Assembly: GCA_003476445.1 (NCBI GenBank)
Contig: DMUF01000228.1
Location: 1-15,327 of the forward strand
Direction of reading: 5' to 3'
DNA from: Gammaproteobacteria bacterium
GTDB taxonomy: Bacteria > Pseudomonadota > Gammaproteobacteria > Pseudomonadales > Azotimanducaceae
Length of the DNA: 15,327 bases
Under the pieces are notes generated by a model. The model made no database searches. It saw only the letters and a program-made list of their open reading frames with translations, and was not told the DNA's origin. Positions 7,264-13,717 of this stretch are shown here, piece after piece (positions within the stretch are counted from its first letter, which is position 1; each line of letters starts with the position of its first letter). Position numbers and translations under genes: made by a program.

Positions 7264-7908
7264 TCACGGCGCCTCGATGCGCGTCAGGGCGGCGAGTTCC
7301 TCGATGGCCTGCCCCTCATTCAGCACCTTGATGGTTTGCATGCCGAGTTCTCGCGCCGGCTTCAGATTGATGCCCAGATCGTCCAGGAATACGGCGCGTG
7401 CGGGAGCGACGCCCAGACGTTCGCAGGCCAGTTCGTAGATTCTCGGGTTGGGTTTGCGGATGCCTTCGACGCTCGATTCGACCACCAGATCGAAGAGCGC
7501 CATGACATCAGCTACCCGACCCGCGCGCGTCGCCGAAGACGCCATGCCCGGTCCGTGTCCGGAGCGCACGTTATTGGTGATGCACCCCACGCGGAAGCGG
7601 GCTTTGCACCGGCGCAGCATCTCTACCATGCGCGGTCGTATGTCGCCGGAGAGCAGGGCGATGACTTCCCGCCCTGGGATCAAATGGCCAAGTGCGGCCG
7701 ATTCTTCTGCGAACAGGCGATCAAAGGTGTCGATATCGACACTGCTCGATTCGAACTGCGCCCAGGCGTTGTGTTCCGGATTCGTCGCATTGATCGTGCG
7801 AATAAAGTCGCGCGGAATGCCACGTTCGGTTTCGTACCGGTTGAATGCCTCGAACGGGCTGGTGGTCAGTACCCCGCCAAAGTCCCAGAGAATGGCTTCG
7901 ATAGTCAT
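7264..7908 (-). CDS. HAD-superfamily hydrolase-like protein, subfamily IA (ACAD10/epoxide-hydrolase-N-like)
   Basis: The 214-residue product starts at ATG 7908, with AGGA placed well upstream; longer open sequence in this frame merely runs through the SDR gene. It carries HAD motif I as WDFGGVLT (D9), motif II as ITNN (T111), motif III as GIRKPNP (K152) and motif IV as VFLDDLGINLKPARELGM (D176, D177). This combination resembles the HAD domain found at the N-terminus of soluble epoxide hydrolase and ACAD10/11. The usual second aspartate of motif I, the acid/base in phosphatases and mutases, is Gly11 here, so ordinary phosphatase activity is doubtful. The cap is the small helical insert after motif I (residues about 18-90). 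The gene follows the SDR by 23 bases and is probably co-transcribed with it. The substrate is unknown. Confidence 0.88.
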   Translation of the reverse strand: MTIEAILWDFGGVLTTSPFEAFNRYETERGIPRDFIRTINATNPEHNAWAQFESSSVDIDTFDRLFAEESAALGHLIPGREVIALLSGDIRPRMVEMLRRCKARFRVGCITNNVRSGHGPGMASSATRAGRVADVMALFDLVVESSVEGIRKPNPRIYELACERLGVAPARAVFLDDLGINLKPARELGMQTIKVLNEGQAIEELAALTRIEAP

Positions 7909-7931
7909 GCGTTGTCCTGGCAGCAGGTTGG

Positions 7932-8714
7932 TCAGAAGGCGAAATAGCCGCCGTCGATGAGAAAGGTTTCCGCGGTGTGGTAGGCGCTCGCATCGCTCAT
8001 GATGTAGACGGCGATACCGGCGAAATCCTCGGGCTGGCCCCAGCGCCGCATCGGCACACGTTTCATCACGTTCTCGACGAACTTGGGGTTGTTGAATGAG
8101 CCCTCGGTCATGGCGGTCTCGATCCACCCTGGCAGCAGCGTATGCGCGGTCACGCCGTAGCGGGCGTACTCCACGGCCAATGCTTTGATCATCGCGACAA
8201 GCCCGCCCTTCGTTGCGGCGTAGTGCTCCCCCCGCGCCTGCCCGGAGATGGCGGCGAGACTCGCGGTGCCGATGAGGCGGCCGCCAAGGTCGCCGTGCTC
8301 CGCGCGCTCCCGCATGTGTCGGGCGGCATGCTTGAAGGTGTAGAACACACCGTCGAGGTTGACGGCCAGTATGCGTTGCCACTCCTCATCCGTTGTTTCG
8401 TCGAAGCGCGTGCCGCGGCCGCCGATTCCAGCGTTCGCAAAGCAGCCGTCGATGCGTCCGTGGGTCGCCAGGGTGATCTGCATGCAGCGTTCCACGTCTG
8501 TTTCGCTTGCGACATCGCAGACAAGCGCACTCACACGTGGTCCGATCTGCTCGAGCTCAGCAAGCGCGACCGCATTCTTGTCGGCGCGTGTGCCCCAGAT
8601 GCTCACCTCGGCGCCGGCGGCGGCAAGACCGCGCGCCATGCCAAGACCGATACCGCCGTTGCCGCCGGTAATGACAGCGACCTTTCCGGTCAGATCGAAG
8701 GGTGCAAAGGGCAT
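7932..8714 (-). CDS. Short-chain dehydrogenase/reductase (classical SDR)
   Basis: A 260-residue classical SDR that would catalyse NAD(P)-dependent oxidoreduction of a hydroxyl or keto group in the cytoplasm. It has the Rossmann motif TGGNGGIG (16-23), ANAG (93-96, a variant of NNAG) and the catalytic tetrad N119, S152, Y165 and K169 (HYAATKGG). The C-terminal substrate loop, LLPGWIETAMTEG, is typical. The start at 8714 is chosen because MPFAPFDLTGKVAVITGG fits family N-termini and GGAG lies 6 bases upstream; the open frame continues another 24 codons without support. The protein ends in a bulky GGYFAF tail. It leads the two-gene minus-strand unit with the HAD protein and is divergent from a second SDR. 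Substrate and cofactor preference are not determinable from sequence alone. Confidence 0.93.
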   Translation of the reverse strand: MPFAPFDLTGKVAVITGGNGGIGLGMARGLAAAGAEVSIWGTRADKNAVALAELEQIGPRVSALVCDVASETDVERCMQITLATHGRIDGCFANAGIGGRGTRFDETTDEEWQRILAVNLDGVFYTFKHAARHMRERAEHGDLGGRLIGTASLAAISGQARGEHYAATKGGLVAMIKALAVEYARYGVTAHTLLPGWIETAMTEGSFNNPKFVENVMKRVPMRRWGQPEDFAGIAVYIMSDASAYHTAETFLIDGGYFAF

Positions 8715-8917
8715 GAGCAGCTCCGGGTCGATCCGTTGCGGGTGTGACGATGCGCGATGGTACTGAAAGCGTCGTGCCCGCTCCACCCGCTGCGGTTGGC
8801 CCCCTGCGAGTGGCCCACCGCGGGTGGCTCGCGCACACGGTGTCTGCTAGCGTTCCCGAATCGGCTGGTCTGACGCCTGCCGGTTCGGCATGTTCACTCG
8901 CGAGGAGGAAATCGCTC
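8715..8917. promoter_or_regulatory. Divergent intergenic region between two SDR genes, with an imperfect palindrome
   Basis: About 200 bases separate the two divergent SDR genes. Near the middle lies an imperfect palindrome at 8806-8832: outer arms GCGAG/CTCGC, inner arms CCACC/GGTGG, a 3-base loop and a 4-base bulge on the left. It could be an operator serving both directions or a hairpin in the leader of the plus-strand gene. AGGAGG at 8903-8908 is a near-perfect Shine-Dalgarno 9 bases before ATG 8918, and it decides that start against the open frame beginning at 8744. I could not assign clear -35/-10 pairs. Confidence 0.45.
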
Positions 8918-9703
8918 ATGGATCTGGAGGGGGGAGTTGCGATCGTTACGGGTTCGTCGTCGGGTGTAGGTGCCGCGACGGCGCGGCAGCTGGCCGAGCG
9001 CGGATGCCATGTGGTGATCAACTACGTCGGCAATGCGGCCGGCGCTGAAGAAACGCGTGCCGCGTGTGCGGCATTTGGCGTCGATACCGAGGTTGTGCGG
9101 GCAGACGTGGCAAACGATGCCGATTGTCGCCGGCTTGCGGCGGTTGCAGAGGCGCGCTGGGGGCGCATCGATTGTCTGGTGAACAATGCCGGCACGACCA
9201 AGTTTGTCGAACATCGCCAGCTCGATGGGCTCGACATCGCTGACTTTCAGCGCATCTATGCGGTCAACACCGTGGGTCCGTTCCAGATGGTGCGTGCGGT
9301 CGAGCCGGCGATGCGCCGTGGCGGCCGCGGCAGCATCGTGAACGTCGCGTCCATCGCGGGCGTTATGGGCGTGGGCAGCAGCATTGCCTACGCGGCATCC
9401 AAGGGTGCCCTGGTCACCATGGGGCTATCGCTCGCGCGCGTGCTGGGGCCGGAGATTCGGCTCAATACGGTGTGCCCTGGCTTCATTCAGGGTGATTGGC
9501 TGGAGGAGGGGATGGGTGCTGACAGCTATGCGCGTACCAAGTCCGCGCTTGAGCAGAGCACGCCGCTCAGACTCACCTGTACCCCGGATTCCGTTGCCGA
9601 GGTGATTCTGTTCTTCCTGTCCAGCGCATCGGTCGTTACCGGAGAGACGCTGATTCTTGACGGCGGGCACCATCTGGCACAGCAGCCTTTTGCCCGGCGC
9701 TGA
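8918..9703 (+). CDS. Short-chain dehydrogenase/reductase (classical SDR, FabG-like)
   Basis: A 261-residue classical SDR with cofactor motif TGSSSGVG (11-18), NNAG (89-92) and the catalytic tetrad N117, S145, Y158 and K162 (IAYAASKGAL). The C-terminus has the common GETLILDGGHH ending. It is related to FabG-type 3-ketoacyl reductases and many sugar or alcohol dehydrogenases; the sequence does not select one. The ATG at 8918 has a strong ribosome site and fits family N-termini. The gene appears to be monocistronic: it is divergent from the other SDR and convergent with phoU, with a 93-base gap after its stop. The two SDRs differ clearly, so they are not recent duplicates. Confidence 0.92.
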   Translation: MDLEGGVAIVTGSSSGVGAATARQLAERGCHVVINYVGNAAGAEETRAACAAFGVDTEVVRADVANDADCRRLAAVAEARWGRIDCLVNNAGTTKFVEHRQLDGLDIADFQRIYAVNTVGPFQMVRAVEPAMRRGGRGSIVNVASIAGVMGVGSSIAYAASKGALVTMGLSLARVLGPEIRLNTVCPGFIQGDWLEEGMGADSYARTKSALEQSTPLRLTCTPDSVAEVILFFLSSASVVTGETLILDGGHHLAQQPFARR

Positions 9704-9711
9704 CACGCCTC

Positions 9712-9776
9712 GGTCCCGGCAACGCCCTCGCGGCGCCAGACGTTGCGCGGCGCCAGGCGTTGGCTGGAACGGGACC
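9712..9776. terminator. Long imperfect hairpin with internal tandem repeat between convergent SDR and phoU
   Basis: The gap between the two convergent genes holds inverted arms GGTCCCG (9712-9718) and CGGGACC (9770-9776). A second inner pair is CAACGCC (9720-9726) with GGCGTTG (9756-9762). The loop contains a 17-base tandem repeat, with copies at 9730-9746 and 9747-9763 that differ at two positions. Placement between convergent genes suggests a bidirectional transcription end, but no poly-T follows on either strand, so any termination would be weak or Rho-assisted. Confidence 0.4.
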
Positions 9777-9796
9777 CCGGGGGCTTTGGCGTTGGG

Positions 9797-10480
9797 TCAG
9801 GCGGGTAAGACTTTGGTCGCGTGGCGAATATCGTCGCCGCGCACCTGATAAATCAGGTATTCGCAGAGATTCTTGGCGTGGTCGCCGACGCGCTCGAGCG
9901 CGCGGGCGGCCCAGATGACGTTCAGAGCGCGATCCACATTCGCCGGATCCGCCCGCATTTCTTCCGTTCGGTCGTGCAGGATGCGTCGATACAGCTCGTT
10001 GATGGCGCGGTCAGAGGGTGCAATAGCGAGCGCGGCGTCGGCATCGCGTCGCGCAAAGGCATCGAGACTGCGCGAGAGAATGTTCTGCGCGAGGTCAGCG
10101 AGCGTGCGGAAATCCGCGTACTGGTCACGTGGGTACGCAGAGCTGGCGAGCGCGCGCGCCATTTTTGCGATCTTGCCCGCTTCATCGCCCACGCGCTCGA
10201 GGTCGGTGCATGCTTTCATGATACTGATGATCATGCGCAGGTCTGAGGCGGCAGGCTGACGCTTGGCAATGGTGTGCACGCACAGGTCGTCGATCGTAAC
10301 TTCGAGACGGTTGATGGCGGCGTCTCGCTCACTCACCTGCTGCGCCAGCTCGACATCGTGGTGTACCAGCGCGTTGACCGCGTCTCGCACCACTGCCTCG
10401 ACGAGACCGGCCATCTCCATGAAATCGTTTCGAATCCGGCCGAGCTCGATGTCAAACTGTTCGGAGATGTGCTGGCCCAT
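9797..10480 (-). CDS. phoU: Phosphate-specific transport system accessory protein PhoU
   Basis: A 227-residue cytoplasmic protein made of two tandem three-helix PhoU repeats. Each repeat carries the metal-binding E/DxxxD signature, seen as LERVGDEAGKIAK (residues 94-106) and LERVGDHAKNLCEY (195-208). In well-studied bacteria PhoU links the PstSCAB transporter to PhoR and keeps the Pho regulon off when phosphate is plentiful. The length is close to that of E. coli PhoU (241). The ATG at 10480 begins the family-like MGQHISEQFDIELGRIRNDF; the ribosome site (GGGAAA) is weak. It is the third gene of a phoB-phoR-phoU order, 104 bases after phoR. No pstS, pstC, pstA or pstB is present in the window, so the transporter must lie elsewhere if it exists. 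Confidence 0.96.
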   Translation of the reverse strand: MGQHISEQFDIELGRIRNDFMEMAGLVEAVVRDAVNALVHHDVELAQQVSERDAAINRLEVTIDDLCVHTIAKRQPAASDLRMIISIMKACTDLERVGDEAGKIAKMARALASSAYPRDQYADFRTLADLAQNILSRSLDAFARRDADAALAIAPSDRAINELYRRILHDRTEEMRADPANVDRALNVIWAARALERVGDHAKNLCEYLIYQVRGDDIRHATKVLPA

Positions 10481-10515
10481 GATATTTCCCGGTACTGACT
10501 GGGTGAAAGGTCTCG

Positions 10516-10530
10516 GCTCACGGCGTGAGC
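10516..10530 (-). repeat. Perfect small hairpin in the phoR-phoU gap
   Basis: GCTCAC and GTGAGC form perfect 6-base arms around a 3-base loop, 35 bases before the phoU start. Without a following T-run on the minus strand it is not a classic terminator. It could tune read-through or mRNA stability between phoR and phoU. Confidence 0.4.
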
Positions 10531-10538
10531 GCCACTTT

Positions 10539-10560
10539 GATTACTCGGCGATTACTCGGC
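10539..10560. repeat. Perfect 11-bp tandem repeat (two copies) in the phoR-phoU gap
   Basis: GATTACTCGGC occurs twice back to back at 10539-10549 and 10550-10560 with no mismatch. One helical turn separates the copies, as in the direct repeats bound by PhoB-type OmpR-family regulators, but the repeat does not contain the TGTCA core of a Pho box. It may be a regulator site for a phoU promoter, or simply a slippage duplication. Confidence 0.6.
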
Positions 10561-10584
10561 GTCGCGGGCAACGCGCTGCCATCG

Positions 10585-11925
10585 CTAAAGATGACGCGAG
10601 CGCTCCTCGTTTTCAATGCGTGCTTCGCGGCTGGTCGGCGGCGTGATGACAAGTCCTGAATCGAAATCACAAAAGAACGTGCTGCCCTTGCCCGGCTGAC
10701 TTGTCACCTGCAGCTGGCTGCGGTGGCGTTTCAGCACATGCTTTACAATCGCGAGGCCGAGCCCGGTACCGCCGGCAACGCGAGAGCGAGCAAGATCAAC
10801 GCGATAGAAGCGTTCAGTGATGCGCGCGATATGTTCCTGCGCGATGCCAATGCCCTGATCACGTACGGCGAGCCGGGCACCACCTGACGGCGCGCGCTCC
10901 CACACGATCTCGATCTCGCCACCGTCCGGGCTGTAGCGTACGGCGTTCGAAAGCATGTTGAGTGCGGCGCTGTGCAGCTCGCGCTCCACGCCCCGCAGCC
11001 AAAGCGCGCGATCGATGCGGCTGCGGAACTCGTGTTTGCCGTTGCTCAACATTCGTGCTTCAGCAAGGCAGGCATCAAGCTGGTTTGGCAGATCGATGGG
11101 GCGCAGATCCGCATCCCCAGGCGGTGGGTTGGCTTCGAGGCGGGAGAGCAGCAACAGGTCGTCGACCAGCGCACGCATGCGCCGGGTCGGTGCATCGAGG
11201 CGTTGGACCAGCTGGCGCATGACGTCCGCGTCCACGTCGTCCTCGGCGAGCGCCTCGAGATAACCGGCAATGACGGTGAGCGGCGTACGCAGTTCGTGCG
11301 ATACGTTGGCCACGAAATCCTGTCGCATGGTGAGCAGACGGTTCAGCTGGGTCACGTCGCGGACGAGAATCAGAACGCGGCCGGCTTCCATGACGATACG
11401 GCGTGCTTCGAGCCGGGTCTGATCGTCGAACGGCGAAGGGAACTCGACAATGCCGGCTTCCGAGCGCCCTCGCACCAGCACCGTGAAATCCGGTTGACGG
11501 ATGAGGCTGGCCAGATGCCCGCCGCGGTCGCCGCGTCGCAACCCCAGCATTTGCTCTGCCGCGGCGTTCATCTGCTCGATGCGTCCATGGGCGTCCACCA
11601 TGATCGCAGCGTCGGGAAGCGCTGCCGTCATGCGCTGCAGCGCGCGCGAGAGCGCGAGGGTCCTGCGTGTGCGCAGCCGCGCCAGGCGGATTTGCCGGAA
11701 CATGCGATCGCCGGCCGCAATCCAGCCGGGCAGACGAAACTGCGGCCCCGACAGGGGCGTGCGGCTGAATCTGCGCAGTTCGGAAAACTCTCTCTGCTGC
11801 AGGGCTATCCACACGAGAGCGGCAGCAAGGCCGGCCCAGGCAAACGCGTCGGTCAGAATACCCACCACGAGCGCCGCGACGACCAGAAACGCCGCCAGAA
11901 ACCGCTCGGAGGGCATCTGATTCAT
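10585..11925 (-). CDS. phoR: Phosphate regulon sensor histidine kinase PhoR
   Basis: A 446-residue inner-membrane sensor kinase that phosphorylates PhoB when phosphate is scarce. It has two closely spaced N-terminal membrane segments (about 9-25 and 28-43) with almost no periplasmic loop, as in E. coli PhoR, so it senses through the Pst/PhoU complex rather than directly. A linker and PAS domain (about 95-190) follow. Next come the dimerisation/phosphoacceptor domain with H210 in FVANVSHELRTPL and the ATP-binding domain with N box LNMLSNAVRYSPDGG (N327), G1 box DQGIG (356-360), F box ERFYRVD and G2 box GGTGLGLAIVKHVL (385-398). A basic tail of some 25 residues closes the protein. The start ATG overlaps the phoB stop as ATGA (11922-11925), so the two are translationally coupled. 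Confidence 0.97.
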   Translation of the reverse strand: MNQMPSERFLAAFLVVAALVVGILTDAFAWAGLAAALVWIALQQREFSELRRFSRTPLSGPQFRLPGWIAAGDRMFRQIRLARLRTRRTLALSRALQRMTAALPDAAIMVDAHGRIEQMNAAAEQMLGLRRGDRGGHLASLIRQPDFTVLVRGRSEAGIVEFPSPFDDQTRLEARRIVMEAGRVLILVRDVTQLNRLLTMRQDFVANVSHELRTPLTVIAGYLEALAEDDVDADVMRQLVQRLDAPTRRMRALVDDLLLLSRLEANPPPGDADLRPIDLPNQLDACLAEARMLSNGKHEFRSRIDRALWLRGVERELHSAALNMLSNAVRYSPDGGEIEIVWERAPSGGARLAVRDQGIGIAQEHIARITERFYRVDLARSRVAGGTGLGLAIVKHVLKRHRSQLQVTSQPGKGSTFFCDFDSGLVITPPTSREARIENEERSRHL

Positions 11926-12611
11926 TCCGGCTGCAGGTACCGGTAGCCGACGCCGCGCACGGTCTGCACCACGTGTTGCAGACCGTGGGGCTGCAGCACC
12001 TTGCGCAGACGCAGAATGTGCACGTCCACGGTGCGCTCTTCGACATACACACTTCGGCCCCAGACGCGGTCGAGCAGCGTGGATCGATCGAAGGCGCGGC
12101 CGGGGTTGGTCATGAAATGTTCAAGCAGACGGAACTCAGTCGGCCCTAGGGTTACCGAATTGCCGTTGATCGAGAGATGGTGGGCGTTGAGATCAAGTCG
12201 CATGGCGCCGTGCTCGATGATGCCACCTTCCGGTGCGCCGCTGCGACGCAGGAGCGCCCGCACCCGTGCCACGAGTTCCCGCGGCGAGAACGGCTTCGTG
12301 ACATAGTCATCAATGCCCGCGTCGAAGCTCTTGAGTTTATCGGCTTCTTCGCCGCGCGCGGTCAGCATGATAATGGGAAGATCCGCGGTGTGCTGATCGC
12401 GCCTCAGGCGTTTCGCAAGGTCGACGCCGCTGAGTCCGGGCAGCATCCAGTCGAGTACGACAAGACTGGGCAATGTGCCCTCCAGTCGGCGCAGGGCGTC
12501 TTCTGCCGAGGGCGATTCCCACACCTGAAAGCCTGCGCGTGTGAGGGAGAAGCTCAGCATCTCGAGGATGCCGGGCTCATCTTCCACCACGAGGATCGTA
12601 TTGCTACTCAT
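11922..12611 (-). CDS. phoB: Phosphate regulon response regulator PhoB
   Basis: A 229-residue OmpR/PhoB-family transcription factor, the same length as E. coli PhoB. The receiver domain has the acidic pair E10-D11, the phosphoacceptor D54 (VLDWMLPG), the switch threonine in LTARGEE and the lysine in DDYVTKPFSP. The C-terminal winged helix (about 130-229) has TLGPTEFRLLEHFMTNPGRAF, RTVDVHILRLRKVL and the terminal RGVGYRY. When phosphorylated it binds Pho boxes and activates phosphate-starvation genes. The start at 12611 is chosen because MSSNTILVVEDE fits the family; the open frame runs 25 codons further without support. The ribosome site (GGACAA) is weak. It is the promoter-proximal gene of the phoB-phoR-phoU unit, and its own promoter should lie in 12612-12943. 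Confidence 0.97.
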   Translation of the reverse strand: MSSNTILVVEDEPGILEMLSFSLTRAGFQVWESPSAEDALRRLEGTLPSLVVLDWMLPGLSGVDLAKRLRRDQHTADLPIIMLTARGEEADKLKSFDAGIDDYVTKPFSPRELVARVRALLRRSGAPEGGIIEHGAMRLDLNAHHLSINGNSVTLGPTEFRLLEHFMTNPGRAFDRSTLLDRVWGRSVYVEERTVDVHILRLRKVLQPHGLQHVVQTVRGVGYRYLQPE

Positions 12612-12720
12612 CGCTTGTCCGCTGTTTCGCGCCAGTTGGCGTGCGGAGCCGAATGCTCTGGTGCGAATGTTACGCGAGCATGACATTTTTGCGTCGCGCC
12701 TTCAGCGTGTTTGGCTCGCG

Positions 12721-12744
12721 GCGGGGCTCTGTCGGGCGCCCCGC
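12721..12744. repeat. Perfect hairpin in the phoB leader/upstream region
   Basis: GCGGGGC (12721-12727) and GCCCCGC (12738-12744) are perfect 7-base inverted arms around a 10-base loop. The right arm abuts the candidate Pho box. On the minus strand it lies between that box and phoB, so it could be in the phoB 5' untranslated region. No T-run follows. Confidence 0.45.
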
Positions 12745-12762
12745 TTGACTTCGCTTTGACCA
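12745..12762 (-). promoter_or_regulatory. Candidate Pho box upstream of phoB
   Basis: On the minus strand TGGTCAAAGCGAAGTCAA contains two GTCA cores in direct repeat with an 11-base period, the spacing of the known Pho box (two CTGTCAT-type 7-mers separated by 4 bases). Only the GTCA cores match; flanking bases of each half do not. It lies some 135 bases before the phoB start, where autoregulation would be expected. The assignment is an inference. Confidence 0.35.
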
Positions 12763-12943
12763 TTGATGATCCTTCGGCGCGTGTAGGGGAGGGGTGACAC
12801 CGGTGTTCGTTCAGAGCACACGATCCCTCATGTTTGTAAACGAGTACTCCGGAGCGTCGCGGCGGTTCGGCCTGCATGTCGGGTCGAGTGCGTGCGGTGG
12901 ATCCAGGTGGGTCTAAGAACCTGTAAAACCCGTAGGAAGTCGT

Positions 12944-13717
12944 ATGAATAGAGTTTGGATGAAGAGGCTCTCGGCGCCCCTGCTGTTCGCGCTTGGCGCG
13001 GCTGGCACTGCGTCAGCAGCCACGTTGAACGACATCTACCGCGCAGCGGATCAGATCAACGGCCAGGCGAAGCAGTCTCAGGCACGGATCGACACCCTCA
13101 CGGAAGAGACCCGCAATCTTCTCAATGACTACAAGACGGTGCTGAAGCAGATCGAAGGTCTGCGGGTCTACAACCGTCAGCTCGAGCGGCAGATTGCCAA
13201 TCAGGAAACGGAGAAGTCGGCGATCTCCAACTCGATCGAGCAGGTCACCATCATCGAGCGGCAGATCGGGCCTCTGATGACGCGCATGGTTGACGGCCTC
13301 GAGCAGTTTGTAAGTCTCGATCTGCCGTTCCTGCAGAAAGAGCGCAACGATCGCATTCAGATGCTGCGTGAGACCATGGACCGCGCCGACGTGGCGGTTT
13401 CGGAAAAGCTGAGCCAAGTGCTCCGTGCCTACCAGATTGAGAACGAGTACGGGCGCACGCTGGAGTCCTATGGCGACACCATCACTATCGATGGGGTTGA
13501 ACGTAAGGTGGAAGTGCTCAAGGTCGGTCGCGTGGCGCTGGTATACCAGACGCCGGACGGCGAAGAGAGCGGTCGTTTCAATGCCGCTACCCGCGCTTGG
13601 GAGCCGCTGGACGACGAGTTCAAGACGCCCGTTCGCAACGGGATTCGGATGGCGAACAAGCAGCTGACCATCGACCTGCTTGAGGTTCCGGTTCAGATCA
13701 TGGAGGCGGCGCAATAA
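12944..13717 (+). CDS. DUF3450 family periplasmic coiled-coil protein of a TonB-type cluster
   Basis: A 257-residue exported protein. Residues 1-25 are a standard signal peptide (KR, a hydrophobic core, then TASA before the cut). Residues about 28-105 are strongly helical and coiled-coil-like (heptad-rich Q/E/R/L), followed by IERQIGPLMTRMVDGLEQFVSLDLPF and a more globular C-terminal part (RTLESYGDTITIDG, VGRVALVYQTPDG, FKTPVRNGIRMANKQ). This is the DUF3450 pattern; such proteins sit next to TtpC, ExbB2, ExbD2 and TonB2 genes in Vibrio-type and related gammaproteobacteria. The likely role is assisting the TonB energising complex in the periplasm, but a precise mechanism is not established. 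The ATG at 12944 has a good ribosome site. Its TAA stop shares a base with the next start (TAATG), indicating tight coupling. Confidence 0.92.
   Translation: MNRVWMKRLSAPLLFALGAAGTASAATLNDIYRAADQINGQAKQSQARIDTLTEETRNLLNDYKTVLKQIEGLRVYNRQLERQIANQETEKSAISNSIEQVTIIERQIGPLMTRMVDGLEQFVSLDLPFLQKERNDRIQMLRETMDRADVAVSEKLSQVLRAYQIENEYGRTLESYGDTITIDGVERKVEVLKVGRVALVYQTPDGEESGRFNAATRAWEPLDDEFKTPVRNGIRMANKQLTIDLLEVPVQIMEAAQ

Larger units (their letters stand above)
12612..12943. promoter_or_regulatory. 332-base divergent regulatory region between phoB and the DUF3450 gene
   Basis: This is the largest non-coding stretch in the window and holds the promoters of phoB (minus) and the DUF3450 cluster (plus). 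Visible structure: a perfect hairpin at 12721-12744; a GTCA-N7-GTCA direct repeat on the minus strand at 12745-12762; a 10-base perfect palindrome ACACCGGTGT at 12797-12806; and GTTTGTAAAC at 12832-12841. AGGAAG (12934-12939) is the ribosome site for ATG 12944. I saw no Fur-box-like sequence and no clear sigma-70 pair, and no small gene that I would support. Confidence 0.6.

Noticed and set aside
7909..8382. A long N-terminal extension of the HAD protein into the SDR gene, which would look like a fusion protein
   Set aside because: The extension is the SDR gene read in the wrong frame. The HAD family N-terminus and a ribosome site fit ATG 7908.
8744..8917. A 58-codon upstream extension of the second SDR
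   Set aside because: AGGAGG directly precedes ATG 8918 and the Rossmann fold begins there. The upstream sequence is the divergent regulatory region.
10972..11946. A 324-codon plus-strand open frame opposite phoR
   Set aside because: phoR carries all kinase motifs in the other strand; the antisense translation shows no recognisable family and its length follows from GC-rich codon use.
11075..12052. A 325-codon minus-strand frame running across the phoR/phoB junction
   Set aside because: It overlaps both genes in a different frame and is dominated by Arg, Ala and Ser, the sign of a frame-shifted shadow.
12680..12686. ATGACAT (self-complementary apart from its centre, ATGTCAT on the minus strand) as a second Pho-box half near phoB
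   Set aside because: Only one half matches; the second half at 11 bases has too few matches to count as a box.
12832..12841. GTTTGTAAAC as a possible operator or AT-rich -10 element for the DUF3450 gene
   Set aside because: The inverted repeat has only 4-base arms, and no -35 at proper spacing is seen.
13013..13714. Minus-strand frame opposite the DUF3450 gene
   Set aside because: The plus frame has a signal peptide, ribosome site and DUF3450 pattern; the antisense frame has none of these.
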